A DNA stretch of 64,000 bases, taken from contig NZ_JAJTTF010000003.1 in assembly GCF_021341785.1 (NCBI RefSeq), forward strand, positions 296,781 through 360,780. Reading direction: 5' to 3'. The notes below the pieces were generated by a model that was not told the origin of the DNA, ran no database searches, and worked only from the letters and a program-made list of their open reading frames with translations. Below, piece by piece: positions 1 to 6,882 of the stretch. Each line of letters opens with the position of its first letter. Position 1 is the stretch's first letter. This stretch comes from Microbacterium sp. Au-Mic1 (GTDB lineage Bacteria; Actinomycetota; Actinomycetes; Actinomycetales; Microbacteriaceae). A program made the translations under genes and the position numbers.

Positions 1-2
1 TC

Positions 3-293
3 GAGTGGGCATACGTCAACGCCGAGGTGCTACCGCGAGACTTCGACCCGGAGCAGTTCACCGGGTCCATCTTCGAGAAGCTGCAACCGCTCGGTCTGCT
101 GCCGGACCAGTCGATCTCGACGGTCCACGCGGTGTACGACGAGACGATCGCGTGGACCGACGAGAAGCCGGAAGTACCGCTGTATCTCTGCCTGGAGCAG
201 CACCAGTTGCTCCAGGACGGGCGCGTGCTGTCGTGGTCGAAGACGTATTTCACCGAGGGGAACTTCGAGTTCCTCCTGGTGCGCACCCGCTGA
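3..293 (+). CDS. C-terminal part of a GntR-family regulator (UTRA-like effector domain)
   Basis: This frame is open from the left edge of the window and ends in TGA at 291-293, so only the last 96 codons are present. The tail (residues LEQHQLLQDGRVLSWSKTYF and on to FEFLLVRTR) has the pattern that closes UTRA domains of HutC-type GntR regulators, where a 'GRPVEWSxxYYRGDxYxF' segment is usual. The DNA-binding half lies outside the window, so the family call rests on this tail alone. The neighbouring sulfatase, nucleoside phosphorylase and aldolase genes would be natural targets, and a palindrome at 2797-2810 is a candidate site. It could instead be another UTRA-containing protein. Confidence 0.55.
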   Translation, partial: EWAYVNAEVLPRDFDPEQFTGSIFEKLQPLGLLPDQSISTVHAVYDETIAWTDEKPEVPLYLCLEQHQLLQDGRVLSWSKTYFTEGNFEFLLVRTR

Positions 294-360
294 CGTCAAA
301 GCTCAGACCGCTGCCATGTCTGGGCACAGGCGAAACACCATCACCGCGACGCCGCCACGC

Positions 361-1893
361 TCACCATGACCCCACCTGGTATAGACCGATCGGGGTGTTG
401 GGATAGGTGTCCGTGGCGATGGCTTCGACGAGAGCATCGCGCATACGATGCAACGTCGGGGCGGCCTGCGGGTCCCCGACCAGGTTGTGCTGCTCATCGG
501 GGTCGAGCGTCAGGTCGAACAGTTGCTCGCCGCCACCCGCCAGATGCCGGGTATATCTGTAGCGGGAGTCGCGCAGGGTCCTGGACCAGCTGAGGGGATT
601 CGGTTCGCCGAATCCGTTGTTCGACTGGACATAGACGGTTTCCCGGTGGACGTCCTCGGATCCTCCTGTTCGAATTCGCTCCAGGAGAGAGTGTCCGGAG
701 AGGGAAGCCGTCTCGTTCACGATCTCCCGCCGGCGCAATGGCAGAGCGGGCGCTCGCACCCCCGACCATTCGTAGATGGTCGGGGCGATATCGACATGCT
801 CCACGATGGAGGTGTCGTCGTGAGCTACGCGGCCGCCGGTCGCGCCCACGATCAGCGGCACCCGGATGCATGGGTCGTAGTGACGTTCCCATTTGCCCAG
901 GAGTCCGTGGTCGTGGAGCAGCTCGCCGTGGTCGGACGTGAAGATGAACAGGAGGTCCTCGCACCGCCCGGATTTTCGCAGTGCCTCCCGCACGCGGCCC
1001 AGCTCGTGATCGAGGTGCGCGAGGTCTGCAAAATAGAGCTGACGCTCCCGACGCCAATCGTGGGTCTCATAGCTCGGCGCCGAATAACGCGCCTGTTGGT
1101 AGTAGGGGATCGGCGTATCGAGCCAGTCGGCGCGTACGGGTTCGGGGATGCGGTCGATATTCACTCGGTCGACGAACTCTGCGGGTGGCGCGAAAGGGCT
1201 GTGCGGTTGCACATAACTCACCTGGGCGAAGACGTCGCCCTCAGCGGACTCGAGGAATTCGCATGCTCGATCGGTGATCCACGCGGTCTGCGACACTTCG
1301 GCGGGAAAAGGCAGTTCATATGCCTCCGTCGCACTTTCGGGGAACTTCCGGCGTGCGGCGAGGATCTCCGCCTTCAAGTCGACGCGATCGGGCCCGTATG
1401 CCTCCAGCTCAGGGACCATCGTCATCCACACGGTCGACTGTGCGGCGACGTAGTGCTCTGGATGAGTCTCGCGGACCCAGTCCAGCCAGGCGCCCGCACG
1501 CGAATCCTCAGTGTTCTTCACGACGTCGAAACCGAAGGGCCGATAATCCGGGGTGAGGTCGGCGATCTGCGGTAGAAGGTGGATCTTGCCGAACCCCCCG
1601 GTCATCCAGCCGGCGCTCTGCAGGACCCCCATGAAGGTGGGAATCGTGGCGTCCAGGTTGTACCCGCACTCCGCCACGCCATGGACCGAGGAGGAGAGCC
1701 CTGTGGCGATGCTCGCGCGGGACGGGCTGCAGACCGGATTGGTACTGAAGGCGCTGAGGAACGTCGTCCCTTCGGCCTGAAGTGCATCGAAGTTCGGCAG
1801 GTCGACGATTCCTTCGCGGGCGACCTCCAACCATTTCGCTGCCAGCTGATCGACCATAAACAAGACGATCGTTCGCGGATTCGTACGGGACAT
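361..1893 (-). CDS. Type I sulfatase / alkaline-phosphatase-superfamily hydrolase
   Basis: The protein (510 aa) is a sulfatase-family hydrolase that would cleave a sulfate ester, or possibly a phospho/phosphono ester, using a formylglycine made from Cys. The activation motif C55-S-P-S-R59 is intact, followed by ASIATG. Metal-site elements are seen: MVDQ at 13-16, FGK at 101-103, and SDHG at 320-323 with K334. There is no signal peptide, so the substrate is probably intracellular or imported. It follows punA by 48 bp on the same strand and is likely cotranscribed with it. That pairing is unusual and hints at a sulfated or otherwise decorated nucleoside or sugar. Choline-sulfatase-like and phosphonate monoester hydrolase activities are alternatives that sequence alone cannot separate. 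Confidence 0.85.
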   Translation of the reverse strand: MSRTNPRTIVLFMVDQLAAKWLEVAREGIVDLPNFDALQAEGTTFLSAFSTNPVCSPSRASIATGLSSSVHGVAECGYNLDATIPTFMGVLQSAGWMTGGFGKIHLLPQIADLTPDYRPFGFDVVKNTEDSRAGAWLDWVRETHPEHYVAAQSTVWMTMVPELEAYGPDRVDLKAEILAARRKFPESATEAYELPFPAEVSQTAWITDRACEFLESAEGDVFAQVSYVQPHSPFAPPAEFVDRVNIDRIPEPVRADWLDTPIPYYQQARYSAPSYETHDWRRERQLYFADLAHLDHELGRVREALRKSGRCEDLLFIFTSDHGELLHDHGLLGKWERHYDPCIRVPLIVGATGGRVAHDDTSIVEHVDIAPTIYEWSGVRAPALPLRRREIVNETASLSGHSLLERIRTGGSEDVHRETVYVQSNNGFGEPNPLSWSRTLRDSRYRYTRHLAGGGEQLFDLTLDPDEQHNLVGDPQAAPTLHRMRDALVEAIATDTYPNTPIGLYQVGSW

Positions 1894-1941
1894 CTACTGC
1901 ACTTCCTCGCTGTGTTGAGATCGACGGATCGCGCTGGTGGA

Positions 1942-2775
1942 TCAGATCGAATTCACGATCTGGGCAAGTAAGGGGCCGAGTACGGCCTGTGACGCCCAGC
2001 CGACGTCGCTGATCTCCTTCATGTCGAGAGGGGCGTCCTGCACACCTGCGGCGTAGTTCATGATCAATGACATACCGAGGATCTCCATTCCGGCTTCTCG
2101 GGCGGCGATCGCCTCGAGCCCCGTCGACATTCCCACGATGTGGCCGCCGATCGTTTCCGCCATCCGCACCTCGGCTGGTGTTTCCAGGTGCGGGCCGCGG
2201 AACTGGCAGTAGACGCCTTCCTCAAGGTCCGGAGCGACCGAACGTGCAAGCTGTCGGAGCCGCGGCGTGTACAAGTCGCTCAGATCGATGAAGGTCGCGC
2301 CCTCGAGAGGCGATTCCGCTGTCAGGTTGATCTGATCGCTGATGAGCACGGGTGTTCCCGGTGTCCACCGCGCGGGGATGCCGCCGGAACCATTGGTCAG
2401 CACCATCACCGTCGCGCCCGCGGCGGCCGCGGTCCGGACGCTGTGAACGACCTGGCGTACTCCGTGACCTTCGTAGATGTGTGTTCGCGCGCCCACGACG
2501 AGTGCACGTTTTCCGCTGCGAAGCAGGATCGAGCGCACCGTGCCGAGGTGATCTCCGAACGCGGCCTTACCGAAGCCGACAATGTCTGTCGCCTCAATGG
2601 TTGCGGTCGTCTCGCCCATGGCATCGGCAGCTTCGGCCCATCCGGTGCCGAGTGTCAGTCCGATGTCGTGCCGCGCTACTCCGGTGGCCTCCGCGATCTG
2701 AGCTGCCGCTTCTCGCGCGATGTCGAAGGGATCTGTCTGAGCGAGATCGAGCGGATTGGGGGTTGTAGTCATCAT
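1942..2775 (-). CDS. punA: Purine-nucleoside phosphorylase (trimeric, PNP/MtnP family)
   Basis: The protein (277 aa) belongs to the PNP/MTAP family, which splits purine nucleosides with phosphate into base and (deoxy)ribose-1-phosphate. Visible signatures are the phosphate loop LGTGW near residues 42-46, TNGSGGI, GPHLETPAEVRM and the family motif VGMSTGLEAIAAREAGME. Length fits the trimeric class. The start at 2775 is supported by a -10 box TAGAGT (2787 down to 2782) exactly 6 nt upstream, giving a leaderless transcript; an in-frame ATG follows at 2772. A sulfatase is downstream and a class II aldolase diverges, so a nucleoside-to-sugar-phosphate catabolic role (possibly of a 5'-modified nucleoside) is as likely as general purine salvage. 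Confidence 0.85.
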   Translation of the reverse strand: MMTTTPNPLDLAQTDPFDIAREAAAQIAEATGVARHDIGLTLGTGWAEAADAMGETTATIEATDIVGFGKAAFGDHLGTVRSILLRSGKRALVVGARTHIYEGHGVRQVVHSVRTAAAAGATVMVLTNGSGGIPARWTPGTPVLISDQINLTAESPLEGATFIDLSDLYTPRLRQLARSVAPDLEEGVYCQFRGPHLETPAEVRMAETIGGHIVGMSTGLEAIAAREAGMEILGMSLIMNYAAGVQDAPLDMKEISDVGWASQAVLGPLLAQIVNSI

Positions 2776-2781
2776 GCGGGC

Positions 2782-2812
2782 ACTCTAGCATGTGTGGTCA
2801 GTCGTCTGACAA
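2782..2812. promoter_or_regulatory. punA promoter overlapped by a palindromic operator
   Basis: On the minus strand a -35-like TTGTCA (2812-2807) and a -10 TAGAGT (2787-2782) precede the punA start; the 19-nt spacing is slightly long. Between and across them lies GTCAG-TCGT-CTGAC (2797-2810), a dyad with further partial symmetry in its flanks. GntR/HutC regulators bind such short dyads, and a GntR-like gene ends at position 293. The rest of the 218-bp divergent region (to 2993) shows no other clear signal apart from the aldolase ribosome binding site. Confidence 0.5.
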
Positions 2813-2993
2813 GAGGTGGTTTATCCATGTTTTCATATCCCCGAAGCTCCGCTCGTGCTGGAGGCTTCCTGCCCGCGCTCAGTCGGGTCTGCTGTGCGAA
2901 TGGCGGAACGTCTCCGTGGTGCGTCGAAAGGACCTACATACGTTCCCTGTGCCTTTCGCCTGCGGGCTTGCCCTCGTCGGGGGGGAGTGATTG

Positions 2994-3650
2994 ATGAGCG
3001 AGCGCATGGTGTCCGATCTCGAACTGATCCATCAGTTGATCGAGGCCGGCGCGGAGATCGTGCGGCGGGGTCTGGCTCTCGCCAGTGGGGGAAACGTTTC
3101 CGCCCGAACGAAGGACGGGGTGTTCGTCGTTTCCCGTGCCGGCGCGTGGCTCGATCAGATGAGCGTCGATGACTTCGCAATCATGTCTATGGATGGGCAA
3201 TGGGTTTCGGGCGCATCGCCGTCCAGCGAGTGGCGCCTTCATCAGCGGACGTATCAGGTGCGGCCTGATGCTCGTGCGGTCGTCCACGTGCATCCGCAGC
3301 ATGCCGTTCTTCTTGATGCGCTGCGCATTCCGATCCGTCTCCTCACCCTCGATCACGCCTTCTATGTGCGCTCGATCGGACGCACTGACTATTACCCGAA
3401 CGGATCGCAGGAATTGGCGGACTCTGCCGCCGAGCAGGCGCGTGGTCACGACTGTGTCGTGCTGGGTCATCACGGCTGCTCGACGACGGGCGAGACTGTC
3501 TCGATGGCGTTGCGCCGGGCGCTGAACCTCGAGGAAGCGGCGACAGCGACCTACCGGGCGCTCTTGCTGGGCGACACGGGGACGACGTTTCCACCTGCGG
3601 CACTGGCCTCTCTCCATCATTCGTCAGGTGAAGAACCTGAATCGACGTGA
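2994..3650 (+). CDS. Class II aldolase/adducin-family protein
   Basis: The protein (218 aa) is a zinc-dependent class II aldolase-fold enzyme, the family of fuculose-1-phosphate aldolase, ribulose-5-phosphate 4-epimerase and MtnB dehydratase. The conserved SGGNVSAR (31-38), acidic residue E79 in SSEW, the zinc pair H98/H100 (VHVHPQHA) and a third His in LGHHG (159-160) are all present. ATG 2994 is chosen because GGGGGAG at 2981-2987 is well spaced; a TTG directly before it is also in frame. It diverges from a nucleoside phosphorylase. In other bacteria a nucleosidase or phosphorylase plus a class II aldolase salvage 5-deoxyribose or methylthioribose, but no kinase or isomerase gene is in the window, so the substrate is open. 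Confidence 0.8.
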   Translation: MSERMVSDLELIHQLIEAGAEIVRRGLALASGGNVSARTKDGVFVVSRAGAWLDQMSVDDFAIMSMDGQWVSGASPSSEWRLHQRTYQVRPDARAVVHVHPQHAVLLDALRIPIRLLTLDHAFYVRSIGRTDYYPNGSQELADSAAEQARGHDCVVLGHHGCSTTGETVSMALRRALNLEEAATATYRALLLGDTGTTFPPAALASLHHSSGEEPEST

Positions 3651-3759
3651 CATGGCGCCGTCGCGCGCTTCATGGCCGGCAGACTTCGCAGGTGCTGGAC
3701 GCGCGGCGCGGTCCGACTCGGGTCGGAGCGCGTCGTCGGGTCCTGACGGATCGGGACTC

Positions 3760-4362
3760 TCAGTCTTCGCCGGGGGGCAGCCCGGGAAGCACCATGCCCA
3801 CGATCCCGGCGGCCACGTGCTCCGCGTCGGGCACGGCGTCGAGGCCTTCGAACGCCGCGAGGAAGCCCTGATGGAACGCGGCGCCGACCAGCAGTCGCGC
3901 GGCCGACTCCGTGTCGGCGTCCGCGTGGATCCGGCCGGCGTCCTGCTCCGCGGCCAGGCGGGCGCGGACGCCGTCGATCACGGTCGCGGGACCGCCGCCG
4001 TGCGAAGCGACCCCGTCGCGGTGCTCGGTCAGCAGCGTCGGCGAGCCGAAGATCGAGGCTGCGATCGGGAAGGTGCGGGTGAAGAAGGCCATGAGGTCCG
4101 CGACGAGCGTGGCGAGCCCCGCGGCAAGACTCTCGCTTCCGGAGTCCGCTTCGAAGCGTGCGCGCGGCGTGCGCTCCCGCAGCACGCTGAGGAACAGCTG
4201 CTGCTTGTCGGCGAAGTGCTTGTACAGCATCGCCTCGGACAGGCCCGCCTGCCCGGCGATGAGCTTCGTCGTGGTGTTCGCGAGCCCGCGTTCGCGCATC
4301 ACGAGGAGCGCGGCGTCGAGGATCCGCTCGCGGGATGAGGCCTGAGGTGTGGCGGGAGACAT
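3760..4362 (-). CDS. TetR/AcrR-family transcriptional regulator
   Basis: The 200-aa protein starts with a classic TetR helix-turn-helix: RERILDAALLVMRERGLANTT followed by GLSEAMLYKHFADKQQLF (about residues 11-60). The C-terminal half is a variable ligand-binding and dimerisation domain. A -10 box TATATT (4374-4369) lies 6 nt before the ATG, so the gene is probably leaderless. It is divergent from an NAD(P)-binding protein gene across only 50 bp that contain a dyad, which points to repression of both genes. The ligand is unknown. Confidence 0.92.
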   Translation of the reverse strand: MSPATPQASSRERILDAALLVMRERGLANTTTKLIAGQAGLSEAMLYKHFADKQQLFLSVLRERTPRARFEADSGSESLAAGLATLVADLMAFFTRTFPIAASIFGSPTLLTEHRDGVASHGGGPATVIDGVRARLAAEQDAGRIHADADTESAARLLVGAAFHQGFLAAFEGLDAVPDAEHVAAGIVGMVLPGLPPGED

Positions 4363-4373
4363 GATCCGAATAT

Positions 4374-4391
4374 AGTGAGTGAGTAATCACT
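4374..4391. promoter_or_regulatory. Candidate TetR operator
   Basis: AGTGA (4374-4378) and TCACT (4387-4391) form an inverted repeat with an 8-bp spacer, and GTGA-GTAA-TCAC (4379-4390) is nested within it. The site sits in the 50-bp gap between the divergent TetR gene and the NAD(P)-binding protein gene, next to the TetR -10 box, which fits autoregulation. Confidence 0.6.
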
Positions 4392-4412
4392 TACCGGGGC
4401 AAGGAGCAGCTC

Positions 4413-5036
4413 ATGCGTGTCGCCATCGTCGGAGCGTCGGGTCGATCGGGCAGGGCTGCGGTCGCGCACGCCCTCGCTGCAGGGTTCGAGGTCGTCTCGG
4501 TCGTGCGCAGACCCGAATCCGCGCGGGAGGGGACGATCGTCGCGACCGCGGATGCCCGAGACGTCGCCGGGCTCACCGCCGCCCTGCGCGGCGCCGATGC
4601 GGTGATCTCCGCGATCGGGCACGTGCGCGCGGACGGCGATGTCGTGCTGCTGCAGGAGGGCATGACGGCGCTCCTCGCCGCGATGGACGCCGCGGACGTG
4701 TCGCGCGTGGTCGCGGTCTCCGCATCCGGGGCGTACGTGGCCCACGACGATCCGCTGTCCCGTTTCGTGGCGAAGCCCATCCTCGAACGCGTGCTGGCGG
4801 CGAACAACGCCGACACCCGGGCCATGGACGCGGCGCTCGCGGCCAGCGGCACGGACTGGACGAGCCTGCGTCCCTCCCGGCTCATCCCGGGCACGGGCGC
4901 CGCCGGCTACCGGGTGGGCGTCGACCGTACCGTGCGCTGGCATTACAGCACGCGGTTCGACACGGTCGGACGCGCCGCGGTCGAGGCGCTGTCCCGTCCG
5001 GAATGGATCCGGCACGCCGTCTACATCACGGAGTAG
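4413..5036 (+). CDS. NAD(P)H-binding protein (NmrA/atypical SDR family)
   Basis: The 207-aa protein has an N-terminal Rossmann motif GASGRSG (7-13) and the layout of small atypical SDR proteins (NmrA/BVR-B/YwnB type): VRRPES after strand 2, ADARD after strand 3, SAIGH after strand 4, VSASGAYV at strand 5 and TSLRPSRL further on. Such proteins are NAD(P)-dependent reductases or redox sensors. An AAGGAG ribosome binding site lies about 8 nt before the ATG. The divergent TetR and the shared dyad suggest induction by a small molecule. Substrate unknown. Confidence 0.8.
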   Translation: MRVAIVGASGRSGRAAVAHALAAGFEVVSVVRRPESAREGTIVATADARDVAGLTAALRGADAVISAIGHVRADGDVVLLQEGMTALLAAMDAADVSRVVAVSASGAYVAHDDPLSRFVAKPILERVLAANNADTRAMDAALAASGTDWTSLRPSRLIPGTGAAGYRVGVDRTVRWHYSTRFDTVGRAAVEALSRPEWIRHAVYITE

Positions 5037-5105
5037 CGAGCGGCCCCGGTGGCGGCAGGCGGGCGTAGCCTCGAGATGTCCTGTTCGCTTTCACGAGAGG
5101 CCGTC

Positions 5106-6830
5106 ATGACCACCGTCGCCGAGAACATCGTCAGCACCCTCCGCGCGAACGGGGTGAAGCGCGTGTACGGGATCCCGGGGGACTCCTTGAACGGCTTCAC
5201 CGACGCGCTGCGCAAGGACGGCGGGATCCGCTGGGTGCACGTGCGCCACGAGGAGACCGCCGCCTTCGCCGCGGCCGCGGAGGCCGCGCTCACGGGAGAG
5301 CTGGCGGTCGCAGCCGGATCGTGCGGGCCGGGCAACCTGCACCTGATCAACGGCCTCTACGACGCGAACCGTTCGCGGGTTCCGGTGCTCGCGATCGCCG
5401 CGCACATCCCGACGAGCGAGATCGGCACCCAGTACTTCCAGGAGACGCACCCGCAGGAGCTGTTCCGCGAGTGCAGCGTCTACGTCGAGTATGTGTCGGA
5501 TCCGGTCCAGATGCCGCGCCTCCTGCAGATCGCGATGCGTCAGGCGATCGAGAAGCGCGGGGTGGCGGTGCTCGTCATCCCGGGCGACATCGCGCTCGCG
5601 CAGGCCGAGGACGACCGCGTCACGGTGATCGAGCGCAGCCGGCCCGTCGTGGTGCCGAGCGGCGAGGAGCTGGAGCGCGCGGCGACCCTGCTGAACGCCG
5701 CGTCGAAGGTGACCATCCTCGCCGGCGCCGGTGCTGAGGGGGCGCACGACGAGATCGTGGCGCTCGCGGACCGGCTCGCCGCGCCCGTCGTGCATGCCCT
5801 CCGAGGCAAGGAGTTCGTGGAGTACGACAACCCCTTCGACGTGGGGATGACCGGTCTTCTCGGGTTCGCGTCCGGATACCGGGCCATGGACGGCGCCGAC
5901 GCCCTGCTGATCCTCGGATCCGACTTCCCGTACCCGCAGTTCTACCCGGCGAATGCGACGACGATCCAGGTCGACATCCGCGGCGAGAATCTCGGGCGGC
6001 GCCACCCTCTGGATCTGGGCCTCATGGGCGACGTCGGCGCGACCGCCGCAGCGCTGCTGCCCCGCCTCAAGGCGGATCGCCGGCGCGCGCACCTCGACGA
6101 CGCCACCGCCCACTACCGCAGGACCAGGGCCAAGCTCGATGAACTGGCGGTGCCCTCGCGCGGCACGGCGCCGATCCACCCGCAGTACCTGGCCCGCCTG
6201 CTCGACGAGGCCGCCGCCGACGACGCGGTGTTCACCGCCGACGTGGGGTCGCCCACGGTCTGGGCCGCGCGCTATCTGCACATGAACGGCAGGCGCCGGC
6301 TCATCGGCTCCTTCAACCACGGTTCCATGGCGAACGCCCTGCTGCACGGCATCGGTGCGCAGGCGACCGAGCCCGACCGCCAGGTCGTCGCGCTCGCGGG
6401 TGACGGCGGGCTCACGATGATGCTCGGCGAGCTCATCTCGCTCACGCAGAACCGGCTGCCGGTGAAGACGATTGTGGTGAACAACTCCTCGCTCAATTTC
6501 GTCGAGCTGGAGATGAAGGCCGCCGGCTTCGTGAACTACGGCACCGACCTGAGCAACCCCGACTTCGCCGCCGTCGCCGAGGCGATGGGCATCTTCGGGC
6601 GTCGCGTGGAGCGCAGCGAGGACCTTCCGGGGGCGCTGGCCGAGGTGCTCGCGCACGACGGCCCGGCGCTGCTCGACGTCGTGACCGAACGGCAGGAGCT
6701 GTCCATGCCCCCGGCCGTGAACGCCGAGCAGGTCAAGGGGTTCGCGCTGTACGCGATCCGCACCGTGCTCTCCGGGCGCGGCGACGAGCTGCTCGACCTG
6801 GCCAAGGCCAACTGGCGCCAGCTGTTCTGA
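5106..6830 (+). CDS. poxB: Pyruvate dehydrogenase (quinone) / pyruvate oxidase
   Basis: The protein (574 aa, E. coli PoxB is 572) is a ThDP- and FAD-dependent enzyme that decarboxylates pyruvate to acetate and CO2, passing electrons to the quinone pool at the membrane. Seen are the catalytic Glu E50 in RHEE, the FAD/ThDP-domain stretch GSCGPGNLHLINGLYD, the PoxB hallmark QYFQETHPQELFRECS, the ThDP motif GDGGLTMMLGELISL near residue 432, and a C-terminal LAKANWRQLF end typical of the lipid-binding tail. The ATG at 5106 is chosen over an upstream GTG at 5049 because it aligns with family N termini and has GAGAGG in front; TAGCCT near 5067 is a possible -10. The gene stands alone. Confidence 0.93.
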   Translation: MTTVAENIVSTLRANGVKRVYGIPGDSLNGFTDALRKDGGIRWVHVRHEETAAFAAAAEAALTGELAVAAGSCGPGNLHLINGLYDANRSRVPVLAIAAHIPTSEIGTQYFQETHPQELFRECSVYVEYVSDPVQMPRLLQIAMRQAIEKRGVAVLVIPGDIALAQAEDDRVTVIERSRPVVVPSGEELERAATLLNAASKVTILAGAGAEGAHDEIVALADRLAAPVVHALRGKEFVEYDNPFDVGMTGLLGFASGYRAMDGADALLILGSDFPYPQFYPANATTIQVDIRGENLGRRHPLDLGLMGDVGATAAALLPRLKADRRRAHLDDATAHYRRTRAKLDELAVPSRGTAPIHPQYLARLLDEAAADDAVFTADVGSPTVWAARYLHMNGRRRLIGSFNHGSMANALLHGIGAQATEPDRQVVALAGDGGLTMMLGELISLTQNRLPVKTIVVNNSSLNFVELEMKAAGFVNYGTDLSNPDFAAVAEAMGIFGRRVERSEDLPGALAEVLAHDGPALLDVVTERQELSMPPAVNAEQVKGFALYAIRTVLSGRGDELLDLAKANWRQLF

Positions 6831-6882
6831 GCGGATCCGGATCCGCCCCGCGGCTGCCGCCGGGACCGGATCCGGGTCCTTC

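Noticed and set aside
5049..5105. Upstream extension of poxB to a GTG at 5049
   Set aside because: The added 19 residues are not conserved in the family and the ATG at 5106 has a ribosome binding site and matches PoxB N termini.
6863..6879. GGACC...GGTCC hairpin between poxB and the TPR gene as terminator
   Set aside because: The stem is only 5 bp and followed by no clear signal, too weak to list as a feature.
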